A stretch of DNA of 64,000 bases from Sesamum alatum (Eukaryota > Streptophyta > Magnoliopsida > Lamiales > Pedaliaceae). A program made the position numbers and the translations under genes. Positions 31,742-44,253 of this stretch are shown here, piece by piece (position 1 is the stretch's first letter; every line of letters starts with the position of its first letter). Below the pieces are notes generated by a model. It made no database searches and was not told the DNA's origin. It saw only the letters and a list, made by a program, of their open reading frames with translations. The DNA is taken from assembly GCA_034509735.1 (NCBI GenBank), contig JACGWO010000005.1:30596479-30660478 (forward strand), read 5' to 3'.

Positions 31742-33672
31742 TCAATATGACCAGAAACTGAAGGCATGATCTTCAACTGGCAATCCGTAGTAAAAGGAAC
31801 TAGCTGGCAGATGCCGATGAGCATCTTCGATCTTAGAAAACATGTAATCAGGCTGCAATAACTCCTCGTTCAAGTCGTCTTCTCCATTCTGCGATAAATC
31901 CGACCGATCGGGCTCAACAACATGAGACGAGTCGCCTGATTCTAAGCTTTGATCGTCACACTTAAAAGGAGCTGCCGACACTTTGGATTCATGGTCTTGA
32001 GAAATCATATCAGCAATTGTTTCTTTCAGCATTTCTTGGAACAGTGCTTTGTCAGTATCTCTAGTAAGTCCATTGTTTTTGAGACGAAGAACCTGGTTGA
32101 AAATAGTAATGTCACATTAAAATATCCGGATCAATAAATCAGGAAAATCTCAACATATTTCAGATTGATTGATCGTCACCTCTGCTTTCAGTTTCTCATT
32201 CTCCTTAAGAAGGTTATCGTAGTTGGTTTTCAGGCTCGTGTAGCTTGTATGTAATGTGTCGTAATCCGTTTCCAGCTGCCTCGTCTTCCATCGAGCCCTG
32301 CGGTTTTGGAACCATATTGCTATTTGTCGAGGCGGCAATCCAAGCTCCTTTGCAAGCTGGATCTTCCTTTCTGGTTCAAGCTTATTCTCGGCCTCAAAAC
32401 TCTTCTCAAGAAACTGGATTTGGTCGGCTGAAAGACGCCTCTTTTTTTCGGGTTGACTGAAGTACTCCTCCAAGTATTCATCTCCGCTCTCTTCTTGGTC
32501 AGACGATGAAAAAAACAAGTTCCCTGATCTGTTTACTCCACCAACAGATCCAAAACTAAGCATTGCCCTTGAACCTGAAACTGATACCAATAAGGCAGTA
32601 ATAGTTAATGAGTATAGTTAATGAAAAACAGAGTCTCAAAGCAAGCTAATAGTCCATTTCTGAGGTAAATTTCAAGAATTCTTCTCATTCCTTTCAACCC
32701 TCCACCCCCACCCCTCCAACCCCCAAATGAACTATCAAACGTTCCTGAAAACTGCAACAAGCATAATGGCACGGATTATCATGGGAGCGTTTTCGTCTAA
32801 CAATCAGAACGAGCAAGAGATAAGCCGCACGCCTATCTTACCACAAGAACGTTTATGTCCCTCACTACAGACATAAGCCATAGCCACGACTTATCTGTGC
32901 ATGACAATATTTTGCATTTGGTACTGAGATAACTTTCGGATACCTGTCATGAATATAAATACGAGGCATTTTTTATGGAAAAATGCAGACTAAACGTAGG
33001 TTTAGTGGCGTTTTTATTATTGGAGACCTGCCTGAGGTTTCGATCTCCTAAAATCTTGTGGTAATAAAAAACAGACCATCAAGTTTGATTACTTAAGTTT
33101 TTAGAAGAATTCAACACCCTTTTTCCTGCAGTCTTCTCGTTTTCTTTGTAAAGTAATCATTTGAATCAAGGACGAAAAGTAAGTAAATCTTTTCGGTTTT
33201 CTTTGTAAATTAATCATTTGAATCCGTCCTAAATTCTTACGCCTCTGCAATCGATCTAACATGTATCTCGAAAATTCTATAGATATATGTTAGATGTAAC
33301 TTTACTTCACCAGCATTCGATGAAATTCGATGGTAATTTAACGTATGATGTTCCCATCACGTGTTTATATGTTCTCACAGAATCCCACTTTTTCCAAGAA
33401 ACAAACAGAAGCATATAAAACTCAAGCTCTAAATCCAATTCGCAAAACTGATTAGAAATTACGAATTTAAAAAGACAAGCACCAATCCACATACCAAAGT
33501 CAACGCAGAAAATTTGTGGGGTGGGAAATCACATACCAAGAAAAGGCTTTGAAGAAGCAGATGCAAACACAGAATCAAGAGGCTGATCATGGGAAGAAAT
33601 CTTGAGTTTCTTCGTTGGATCCAGAGAATCGCCACCGCCGGCGCCGCCGTAGACCACCCCGCGACCCGCCAT
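31742..33672 (-). CDS. HAT5: Homeodomain-leucine zipper class I transcription factor (HAT5/ATHB1-like)
   Basis: Three minus-strand exons: 33672-33537, 32574-32180 and 32092-31742, joined by GT-AG introns of 962 and 87 bp in consistent phase, giving 293 aa. The N-terminus is [15 protein letters not shown], followed by an acidic Ser-rich stretch (residues 69-84). The homeodomain spans about residues 88-142: [31 protein letters not shown] and the recognition helix [15 protein letters not shown]. The leucine zipper follows without a gap, with heptad leucines at 146, 153, 160, 167, 174 and 181. The acidic C-terminal region ends in an aromatic motif, AFSFWSY, of the kind that activates transcription in this class. 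Class I proteins bind CAAT(A/T)ATTG as dimers and act in growth, light and water-stress responses. The HAT5/ATHB1 placement rests on overall resemblance and the upstream ORF. Confidence 0.93.
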
Positions 33673-33824
33673 ATCTGAATAGTTTCACGTACAATTAACT
33701 AACGGTAATTTTCAAGAATCCGCCATTTTCGTGACTGGTTCTTGAATTTGTGGCAGTATTCCTTTTTCCCACTAAAAACCCTTTACCTGAATCTCCTTAG
33801 AGAGCTATCTAAAGAAGTAAACTT

Positions 33825-33908
33825 TCAAATTTTGTGGCGAAAGAAGCTGGTGATGATGATTTCAGTGATATGCGAAGTGTGGGAGCACCGGCTGCTCATC
33901 ACACCCAT
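33825..33908 (-). other. Upstream ORF in the HD-Zip 5' leader
   Basis: A 27-codon frame opens at 33908 with a second in-frame ATG at 33899 and ends at TGA (33827-33825), 152 bases before the main start. The peptide starts MGVMSSRC, contains HTSHITEIII and ends SFFRHKI. ATHB1 is the HD-Zip I gene known to carry a conserved-peptide upstream ORF (CPuORF33) that lowers translation. Position and size fit; identity to that peptide could not be checked here. Confidence 0.55.
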
Positions 33909-34209
33909 CACTTCTCTACACTTACTCAAACCCAAACTTAAGAAACTAGAGGCAAACTAGTGTGTGTTGTGCGTGTTTTTGAGGTGGATAGTTGGCCAGA
34001 TTAAGAAGAAACAATCTTGGAGAAGGCGAGGTCGCCGGTGGTTTTGAAGGAAGAAGCTCAGAGAAATTGCGTTAGATTTCTGAATGAGAAAGAAGTGGCA
34101 GACTTTTAGTTTTATTCCTTGTGAACTTGATATGTTTTAATATAGCCCAAATTCCAAAATAGCTGAGCTAACAAGGAGGATTCAAGGGTGTGTTTGGCGA
34201 AATTTTTTA

Positions 34210-34489
34210 GGGATAATTATATTTACACCCCTGACTTATAATCTATTTACACAAATTATCCTTATTTTTTGCATAATTATAAAAATCACCCTTGATAGTC
34301 AAAAAATAAGGGTAGTTTGTGTAATAATGTCGATACTTTTGAGGGGTGTAAGTGTAATTTTTTAAAAGAATAGGGGTGATTTCTGTAAATGATGCTTACA
34401 TTCTAGTGAGTGTATGTGTAATTATTCAAAAGATATGGGTGATTTGTATAAATAGACCATAGATTAGAGGGTGTAAATATAATTATTCT
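34210..34489. mobile_element. Palindromic MULE-like MITE (family C)
   Basis: GGGATAATTATATTTACACC at the left mirrors gggtgtaaatataattattct at the right. The flanks aatttttta (34201-34209) and aattttttt (34490-34498) match at 8 of 9. Inserted about 540 bp upstream of the HD-Zip start codon, so it lies in or near that gene's promoter. Confidence 0.82.
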
Positions 34490-35569
34490 AATTTTTTTAT
34501 TGCAATTTATATTATATTTTTTTTATTTTATATGTGTATACTACATATATAAAGATTATGTTATTAATTTGATATGTAAAAAATTATATATACATATAAA
34601 ATGAAACATAAAATGCAACCAAAATTACACGCCGAATTGACAAGACGGAGAAAGTGGTTCAAATTCAAGGCAACATTTTTACTTGGAAGATTCTGAAAAA
34701 ATTAATTGATCTACAAAATAATAATAACAATTTATTATTTCATCAACATGATTAATTACATTATAAATCATACTTCGGGTTTGTTTGGCACGTATATAAG
34801 AGAAGTGGAAGTAAAAATGAATGTATAAGAATAAGTTAGTGTTTGGTTACGTAGAATCAATGAAGGGAAAATAAAACTGGATGCATATAAAACCCTTCTA
34901 GAATTCAATTTATTTTCGTTCGAAATTGAGCGAAAAAATAAACGTATAAGGCCAAAACGACAAAAAAGGTACATATTTTAATTTTATTTACTCTATTACC
35001 CATATACATAATTTTTCTTTATTTTTTTTTCATTCCCGTTGATAATACTGGTATATAATCTTTGAAAAAAGATAACCAAATCACCAACAAAAGCGCCAAA
35101 GTCAATTTCTTTATTTGAGGGCATTGGTAGTAATTTTTATTTTATTTAAATGGAACAATTTAGAAAAAAATGAACAATACTCATTTTGATAAATATTTTT
35201 ATTAATAAAAAATATTCTTGTTGAAGTATATTATTATCCATACGGTTTTTAAAGTTTTGATATACAAAATATTATTTTAGTATAAGATTAATTTGTTTAT
35301 TTACTAATACAAAATAAAGAGAAAGGGTATTGCAAAGATTAGTTTTTTCTTTTCAATCTATTTTTTTTATACCAAACAAGAAAAAGTATTCGAGATTTAC
35401 TCTCCTTCCAATCATACCAAGCAACTTGAAGGAAAAATTTAAATAAACTTAAAGAATATAAATAAATAAGATTTAATAATTAATGTGTTAATTCAATAAC
35501 TATGTATTGGATAAATAGATTGAGTATAAGTTGTTTTAATTAGCATGTCCCATATAGATTACAAGGTGT
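34490..35569. other. AT-rich spacer
   Basis: A loose inverted pair (tttgtttggcacgtat near 34790 and ataccaaacaag near 35370) hints at another worn terminal-repeat element, but the arms are too diverged to define. No gene is supported. Confidence 0.35.
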
Positions 35570-36200
35570 TACATGTCCCATATAGCAAATATTTTTGAAA
35601 AAGAAGTTCCTTGTATTTGAAGTGTCATTAGAGATATGAGTGAACTTGTGGAAACCATACATGTGTGTGGACGTTAGGCTAAAATTTCAGTATATATCTT
35701 TTTGCAGTAAAAATATTTTAATTTTTTTGTAACAACAGAACATTTCTGACAGTTTACTTATAACAGCCGAAACGTTTGATCGTTAACGATACGAACATTT
35801 CTGGCAGTTATAAGTCACAGCATAACTGTTGTTTACTGGTTGCTGCCTACTTGAGCCCTATAAATAGAGCTCAAGTCCTCACTTGAAAATACACCTACAC
35901 CAAGACCGGGCACTTACACAAGCACAAGCTTTCTCTCCCTCTCTTCTTATTCGAGTTTCAGATTTTGCTTGAATTTTCAAGCGACTGAGTGTTGTTTGAG
36001 GTGAGTTTCAGCAAAGTGCAGAAGCTGAAATTCTGATAATATTTTATTTTGGGAGAAGTGATGTTGTACCCGATGCACAACTTCGAACCGAGCATCTAAT
36101 TTTTTCGAGACAAGCAGAATATAAATATGTGCTTCGATTGAACAAGAATTGTTACGATACAATTCTTAATAGAAAAGTTTACAATTCCATTCATGTAAAC
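35570..36200 (+). promoter_or_regulatory. Orphan promoter-like region, possibly a solo LTR
   Basis: gagccctataaatagagctc (TATA box, about 35854-35873) is followed by a leader-type stretch (cacctacaccaagaccggg, then ctttctctccctctcttc) with no coding sequence after it. The block starts near tgttacatgtcccatatag, of which catgtcccatatag is repeated just upstream, and ends near tcatgtaaaca. TGTTAC/GTAAACA ends and the promoter build suggest an LTR, but no 5-bp target duplication was found. Confidence 0.4.
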
Positions 36201-36964
36201 AACATATCTAACTGTATTTCGTATCTGTGTTTCAAATGATTTTTTTTTTTTTTTTTTGAACTGTTTAAGTTTACAAAACTATTATGTGGCAGAATGGAGT
36301 TTAAAGAGGCTAGTCTAGTGTGTGGAGATGTGGCATAATCTCATTGATTTTGTACCATTATATATAAATTATTATTACTTTATCCATCCATCTTAAAATT
36401 ATTATACTATAAACGTCAAATTAGAAGTTAAATAAATTGAGTCGAGTTAAATATAATACTGATTGATTTGGTTTGAATATCTATCAAGCTTCAAAAACTA
36501 CGTTTGAATTTGATATAATTACTAATTAATGGAGCTCGGATGAATTAAACTTGTTTGAATATGTACTGAATTTTAAAAATTATTTCCTCAACTTGAGTTA
36601 ATTATTAGTGAGAGCTCGAATGAGTTCTTAATCGAGTCAAAAATGACTCGGTCTCAAATTGCCTCACTTCTCACATATACTTTATTATTCTTTATTAATT
36701 TAGTCGAGCTCGATAAAATTCTCAATATTTATTGCACGAAAAATTACGTTAAATTTACTTTGTTATATTTAATAATTTGACATTAAGTGAACTCTTATCG
36801 ATCGATCTTAAATCAAGTATCGTCAGTTTATCAATTTTTTAGAATTTTATGACCAACTTATTTTATTGATTATTTGATCATTTTAATAAATCTTACCATT
36901 TCTTACATATTTTCATACTATTCATTCCCCCTATCGAAAAACTAATTAAATTGATTATTTGTAA

Positions 36965-37416
36965 GGATTAAATGTATATTTAGTTCCATAATTTAGGTTA
37001 TTTAGATTTTCATTTTTTAACTTTCTAAAGTAGCATTTTAGTCCTGCATCTTTTTAATTTTCGTAATTTTAATCCTTTTGTTCGTCGAAGTTCACCTCCA
37101 CCAGTGAGGGGTGAACTCCAGCAATAAAAGAATTGAAATTGCAAAATTTAAAAAGATACGAGGTCAAAACATTATTCTAGAAAGTTAATTGACAAAAATA
37201 CTGACAGAAACGAGCCAATAGGAACAAAACTCCAAATTTTAAAATGTCACGTGAGAGGCACATGCATTTTTTCGGCGAGACTGTGAACTCCGTCAAAAAA
37301 ATAACTAAAAATAATAAAAATTAAAAAAAAATAGAGAATCAAAATGCAACCTCAAAAATGTTAAAGGACGAAAAACTAAATTATTTAAATTATGGGATTA
37401 AAAATGCATTTAAGCC
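36965..37416. mobile_element. Palindromic MULE-like MITE (family H) with 9-bp target duplication
   Basis: Left end GGATTAAATGTATATTTAG, right end ...gattaaaaatgcatttaagcc, with long arms (catttttta/gtagcattttagtcct against aggacgaaaaactaaatt). The exact 9-bp duplication tatttgtaa lies at 36956-36964 and 37417-37425. The interior carries inverted gttcacctcc/ggtgaactcc. Confidence 0.88.
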
Positions 37417-37973
37417 TATTTGTAATTACAATGAGAAAAGGAGTCATGAACTTCTGACTTTTGCTAGTGATGCCACATGTTTTGCTCCTCCCAAACAAAC
37501 CTTTAGCCGCTATTTTAATTGAAAAAGACGAAAAATAATTTAAAAAAGAAAAAGAGATGTAGACTGCTAATTGTTTAATTAATTAATGTGACACGCATTA
37601 CCAACTCACACACTTAAATACTAAATATTAGTGGTTGATATTCAAAAGCACTCTTTAATTTTTTACTAGAATTGTTACATAGATTTTGTTTTATTTTTTT
37701 TATAAATTAATATAATATTTACTATTGTCTAGATCTACATCGAGTGATCGGGTCATGTTTGCATGTTGGTATTTTGGAAGGACCTCCAACTGGAAAATAA
37801 TGACAAAATTTCGAGAATAAGATACTTTAAATTTGTTGGGTTGGTCTCAATTTTTATCATGATAATTATATATCGCCTAATATAACGATGATTGTTAACT
37901 ATTGAACATTTGAGATTTTGTATGAAAAAAAAAACAAAAAAGAAAAAGAAGTTGCACTAATAATGGGACTACA

Positions 37974-39040
37974 GGGATAAATGCTTTTGGTTCTCAAACT
38001 TAGCCACTTAAGCTATTGGGTAAATTACAGTGACACTCCTGAGATTAGGTCAAAATACATAAAAATTCATTATTTTTTGTAAAATTATAGTTATACCCCA
38101 TGAGGTTATTGTTGTATTACAACTACACCCCCTATTCAAAGTCAAAGATTACACAAACATCCCCTGAAAAATATTACACTAACACCCCTTAGGGGGTGTA
38201 GTTGTAATTTTGCTTATACTAACACCTCTTAGGGGGTGTAGCTGTAATTTTATAAAAAATAGTGAGTGTTTGTGTAATTTGAATTAACCTCAGGGGGTGT
38301 GAATGTAATTTACCCTAAGCTATTTTGATCCTCAAATAATTTGAGGTTGCAATTTTGGTCCTCCGACTTTTATATTTTTTTGGCACTTTGGTCCTTCCGT
38401 TAACTCCTCCATTAAAGTTAATGAAAATTTCAATGTAAGTGAAAAAAGTTGCCATTTTTCTCTCCCATTTTGTGATACTTTTCAAGTTTTAATCAAATAC
38501 ACTCATTCTCCTTTATTTTTTCGAACTTCAAAAGAGAAAAAATAAAAAATAAATAAATTTAAGCAACAAATTTTTTATATAATCTTAACAAAATATTGTC
38601 AATAACCTATTTTGTGTATAATACAATACCTATAATATGAGTAACGCAAAAAACAACAACAATACTGAAAAATAAACATCATTGCAGTATTGATGTTGTT
38701 TCTTGCGTACACATATTGTAGGTAGTGCATTACACACAAAACAAATTATTGAGAATATTTTGTTAAGATTATATAAAAAATTTGATGTTTAAATTCAATT
38801 TTTTTGGTTTTTTCTCTTTTGAAGTTAAAAAAAAAATAAAATGGAGAAATAGTGAAGGTGGACTAAAATTTGAAAAATATGACAAAATGAGAGAAAAATA
38901 GCAATTTTTGACTTGAATTGAAATTTTCGTTAACTTTAACGGAAGAGTTAACGGAAGGACCAAAACTGTCAAAAAAAAAAAAAAAGAGTTGGAGGACCAA
39001 ACTTGCAACCTCAAATTGTTTGAGGACCAAAATCGCTTAA
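37974..39040. mobile_element. Palindromic element (family G), interrupted by a family B copy
   Basis: The left arm GGGATAAATGCTTTTGGTTC, tagccacttaag, then (after the insertion at 38018-38315) gatcctcaaataatttgagg and ttggtcctccgac is inverted at the right as gagttggaggaccaaac, cctcaaattgtttgagg and cgcttaagtggcta. The arms meet around gttaacttcc/gttaactttaacgg blocks. The right terminus is lost or altered beyond 39040. Confidence 0.75.
38018..38315. mobile_element. Palindromic MULE-like MITE (family B) nested in family G
   Basis: GGGTAAATTACAGTGACACTCC at the left mirrors ggggtgtgaatgtaatttaccc at the right. The exact 9-bp duplication taagctatt lies at 38009-38017 and 38316-38324. A short internal block (actaacacc...cttagggggtgtag) is present twice in tandem. 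It sits inside the left arm of the family G element, so it inserted later. Confidence 0.92.
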
Positions 39041-40671
39041 GTGGCTATGAGAGTGTTTGCACGAGCTTCGAAAAAAGCGCTTTTCAGCTTCTGGATGAAG
39101 AAAAACACTTTTGAGGTGTTTGAGATGCCAACTTCTGCTTTTAGAACTGTTACAAAAAGCACTTTTAAATTGCTATGATTAATTAAGAAATATTTTTTTG
39201 TCAATCATGCAAGTTTATTTATTGTGCATGAATGAACAATTACATTACATAATGGGAACATTATTGAATTAAAGATCTAGTTTTTCTATTCGTATTGAGT
39301 ATTTTAATAATGCAAATGATAATCATTTTGTAAAAAATTAAATATGAGATATACTAATTAAAATAAAATTTATTATTTTTTGAGAAAAAATAATTATTAT
39401 AATCAAGAGACAAGTGCAAATAATAAGCAAAACTAGCATCTGTTGAATACATGAGGACAAAACAATCTTTAATCAAGTAAACTTATTTTTAAAGTATTTT
39501 TTCTCCAAACACTACCCAATTTAATTTTTATCTATTTTTTATTTTTTTTTATAAACACTACCTACCTTTGTATCTACTACAACTTTTCACTCTTTTTTTA
39601 CAAAAATCAGTTTTTTCAAAATAGAAATTCTCGTAAACATTCCCGAAATTTGAAAACAAAAAATGCACCCAAGCCCGTAACTAAACTATATACAAAGAAC
39701 TCCAGTCTGAATACATATAAGGCGATGGTTGTGATGTTGAAATTTGACAATGGAAGAGGAGGAAAAAAAAATGAAAGGGGAGTAGTATTCTTTATTTATA
39801 CTTTTATTCCTTTCAATTATAAGGGAGTAGTACTTTTTATTTACTGCTTTCTAGATTTAATTAGGAAGGTAGCTCTCCCCACTATATATTCCTTCTTAAT
39901 TATTTTAATATAAAACGAACGAAAATCCCGAAAAACTCATCATCTGAGAGTGGTTTAATTTATTAAAAAAATAAAAAAGGAGAGGAAAAGACAAGGAACC
40001 AAGTCCCGATCAATCTCCATCTTGAGTGGGGAGCACACCCACAATTCCCATTAATTTCTTGCTTTTATCTGTATTTATTGCAAACAAGAACTACAGGCTA
40101 ATTATGGGCTTCACATTGCCACCTGTTTTTTTTTTCCTTAAATATTGAATTTCTTGATATTTCTAGAAATTATTTTGAAATAGTATTTAAAAGTATAGTG
40201 AAGTGGTAGAATTTTGATTTATTAAAAAATCGTTCTATTCAAATGATGATATATTCAGGGCAAATTTAGATATAGATGTTCCAAATAAATTTGGAGTATA
40301 TCGCTGCAAGGAATAGGTATGATATTAATAACAAAATATCAAGTGGTGATTCGCTAAAATTATACATTAACTGACAACAAATTTTATTATTAGTGACAAA
40401 ATTTATGTACAAAGTTATCACTATAAATAATTATATTAGTAGCATATGTATGGTGACAACAATGATTCATTGCCACTAGATCACCATTGTATACGCGTCA
40501 CCAGTCATGAATTATGTTTAGTGACAATTTTTATGCACATATTTTTGTTACTAAAATCTTGTTAATAACAATTTAACAAAATAATATGCACAATATATGT
40601 TATGTATATAAATATTATATCATTTTTTATTTAAAAAATAATTTCAATATATATGATATGTATATATTAAA
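39041..40671. other. AT-rich spacer with worn repeat fragments
   Basis: About 39045-39640 has inverted-type blocks (gtgtttgcacgagcttcg / ctcgtaaacattccc). About 40340-40575 has gtgacaa/ttgtcac motifs (tagtgacaaaatttatg, gtgacaatttttatgc) like those near 18070-18310. No genes are supported. Confidence 0.35.
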
Positions 40672-41097
40672 GAGTAAATTACAACTATCTTTCTTGAGGT
40701 TTGACATAATTACAAATACTTCCTGGTTGTTTGAGAAATTATAAATACTCCCCTGAGGTTTGTAACCGTATAACAAATAACACATTTCCATCCATTTTTA
40801 TGGGTAAACTGACCAAAATGCCCTTATGCACTGAATTTTTTTTAGTTAATTTTTAGAATTTTTTTGGCCTACAATGTGTAAGGAGAGTTTTCTTAAATTT
40901 TTTACACAGAGGAGCAATAATGCAATTTATCTCGGCTGATTTTTCTATAATTTTAATAAAAAATTTAAGGGAAAAATGGTCAATTTCAAGCTTTTGGTTA
41001 AAAATTACAAATCTCAAGGAGTATTTATAATTTTTCAAACAACGAAAAAGTATTTGTAATTATGCCAAATCTCAGGAAAAATGGCTGTAATTTACCT
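40672..41097. mobile_element. Palindromic MULE-like MITE (family D), second intact copy
   Basis: GAGTAAATTACAACTATC at the left mirrors atggctgtaatttacct at the right. The exact 9-bp duplication tatattaaa lies at 40663-40671 and 41098-41106. It is 426 bp, the same length as 17645-18070, with which it aligns end to end. Confidence 0.92.
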
Positions 41098-43275
41098 TAT
41101 ATTAAATGCAGCAAAAAGGACAATAAAAATTGACATGAAAAACCCAAATCAAAATTTCAGCCCTTCATTAGAAGACCTCAAACAATGAGAATCAAGCTAT
41201 AGGACATGAGACAAGCCAAATTAAACCCACATACCAAATATATGCATTATCACTTTGAGATTTAGTTCTTCAACTCAATTTTCTTAGTCAAACTCAAACA
41301 TAATTAAGTATTAAAGGGTTTTAATTAATTGAAGTATATGGGATCACATTTGGGCTCCTAAAAATAATAATTAAAAAAAAGTCCTTGAAAGATCATTTTA
41401 ATGGCTTAAACGGTTGTCTGCGCACTTTATGTTCGGGTAGATGTTACTCAAATCAGATCCGATAATATATTTAATTTTCATAATTATTCGATTAAAATTA
41501 GATCAACGATTCATGGGGAATCATAAAACTCGAGAAATTCTATAAATACACAGTCTTCAAATATTTGGTACAACTTTTATTCTTTTAATCTTTTTTCCTA
41601 CGTTTCACCTCGTTCCGACCTTCCCTCTTAGACATTTAAGGCTCTTAATTATCTCTTTTTTTTATGTTATTCTTATCAAATTTTGTGAGCGCAGTTGAAC
41701 CGAATAACCCTTGGACCTAAGATTGGAGAGAGAAGATAATTAAAACCTAATCCCAATTAGTACGGATAACCCTAACAAAATTTAAGATTTTTTTTTAGGG
41801 CTAGATCCCAAATTTATATAGATTGAAGTCCTATTCAAAGAGGAATCTTATCTGCACCTAAATTTGAGTTCATCATATTTGAGTAATTATTAGTATAAAA
41901 TTAAGCAAGTGAGGAAAATATTATTTCCACTTGAGATATTTAGGAGAAAACACTTGGCTCCCATGTCAATAAATGAAATGGAATGGGAGAGTTGACTTTC
42001 AGACAAGCTTTAGGTAATAAAGCCAACCACATCCTATTGGTTTAATTAGTATATCTGCTGGGACAGTACTGTTTTTTTTTTTTTTTTTTAAATGAAAACG
42101 ATGAATTATTATTATTTAAAATAAATTGATATAATTATTCTCGTCGAATGTCAATATAATAAAGATAATTACTACAATCTTTTACTGATCAACAATTAAG
42201 ATAAATTGTATCTAAACAATATATATTTTTTACAGTAATAATATCGCACATACTATACAATAGACAACATCCCACGTGTTGATATGGTTTGATCTCATGA
42301 CCTCTAAGGTCATGAGACCTCAACCTTATAGGGCAACACTGTTTGGATCAAACAACTTGTATTTAATTGAATGTTCACAAAAATCTCAATTTTCCTAAAG
42401 TTGTGATATATATATATAATATTTTTCTTTTACCACAACTGTTCTTTTACATGACGTAATTAGAATATGATCTTTTTATCATAACTAATTATCATAGTTA
42501 ACAATAAAAATTATTGTTGATAATAAATTAAATACGACAATGCAATGATCTTTTGCGGTTGTTTCAACAAGTGAGACAACCAACACATAACTGAAACCAT
42601 GGCAAGTATTTTAAATAGAGTTGAGAATAATGGTATTTTAGTTATAATTAAGATCATGTCAAATATATATTAATAATTGATTAATTGTCGTCAATATTTG
42701 AAATTTTTATATTTAATTATTTGTTTGATCGTTAGTAATAATAATTTACTATGACTTTTTTTTGGAAATATATATACTCATATGTAATACAACGAATAAT
42801 CTTTTTTTTTTTCTTTTTTGCAATGTGAAGAAATTTATAGTGATGGCTCAAACTTCAATTATTTCCAAGAGTTTTACCTTTTTAATTCTTATTGACACAT
42901 TCACATGAAATTCATAAATTGACACAGTGGAAATATTGTAAGATTAAAGAAAAAATAAACAAATACAGTTATAAACTTGAAAATCCCTAATTAAATTAAT
43001 TTGAGGACTTTCACACAAAATATTTCAAAAGTCAATGGATTTCATTTTCTGGAGGATCCTCTTTGCTTTGGCACTTGATGAACGTGTCCGTCACAATATA
43101 ACAATTAATCTCAAGAAATTGATATTCAGCAAATTAATCGGAAATAATTAAATAATTATTCCATGATGTCTCCAAAAATATCATTCATCATATACTTTAT
43201 TTAACTAATAATCCTCAGTCACAAACTTAGGATTTATGAAAACAAAATATTGACAATTACGCTTCAATTTTTTTT
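41098..43275. other. AT-rich spacer
   Basis: No gene, RNA or confident element is seen. A poly(T) tract lies at about 42071-42089. A tRNA-like scrap (tggtttgatctcatgacc, about 42284-42301) is too short to call. Confidence 0.4.
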
Positions 43276-43823
43276 TTATAATTACACTCTCCTCCCACTG
43301 AGGTTTGGTGTAATTACACATAGACCCCCTATGGTTTGAAAAATTACTTCTAGTACCCCTGAGATTTGCTTCTAGTTAACACATAGGTTCCTCCGTTAGT
43401 TAAATTCACCAAATTTGTTGATATTAACAAAAAAAAATTAAATTAAACGTGATATTTGTTATCGATTGACTTACTACTGACTTATTGTAGGGCAAACGAA
43501 TCTTTTTATGACCAAACTACCCTTATATATCGTCACACGTTAATGCATGAGAGGAGGTATATTTTCATCGTTATAAGGGTAATTTAGTCATAAAAGATTT
43601 ATTTGGTCTGCATTAAGTCATTAATAAATCAAGCGAGGGTAAATATTGATTTTCATTCAATTTTTCTTTTGTTAATATCAATAAATTCAGTGAATTTTAA
43701 TTAATGGATGGACCTATTTATTAGACAGACGCAAACTACAGGGATACCAGATGTAATTTTTTAAACCACGAGGAGTTTACGTGTAATTACACCAAACCTC
43801 AGGGGAGGGGAATATAATTATCC
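43276..43823. mobile_element. Palindromic MITE (family A), full length
   Basis: The left arm (ataattacactctcctcccac, gtgtaattacacatagaccc, tttgaaaaattacttc) is inverted at the right (tttaaaccacgaggagttta, accaaacctcaggggagggg, aatataattatcc). The flanks are T-runs, so a 9-bp duplication of T cannot be told from chance. Centre: ttacccttatatatcg ... gaggtatattttcatcg. Confidence 0.82.
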
Positions 43824-44253
43824 TTTTTTTTTTTGCAGCATCTCTAAGCATAATGGATTTGTTGACGTTATTGATATCAAATATAGGAAAGTGACATATA
43901 TATTAGTCGCTAATATTCAATTTTTTTTTGAAAAATAAAAGATATAGTTTCATAAATTAATTCGGAGTACTTAATTTTATAAAATTTTATGAGTTAAAAT
44001 ATTCGATTTGATGGCTTTGTACTACACGTCGACAGTCTAACCCTTAAATTTTAATAGAAATTGACTTCAAAGATTAAAATAAAACAAAAAAAATATCTAT
44101 TAAGAACTATAATGTCATGAATTAAATATTAAGGATTTAAATGAGATAGATCTGAAATTTTAAGGGCCAGTTATGAAATTTTTTCTTATCACCACTGCGC
44201 TTACATTGTAAATATAGAAAAGTAAAGGATCATTTTGTAACTTTTAATAAGTA

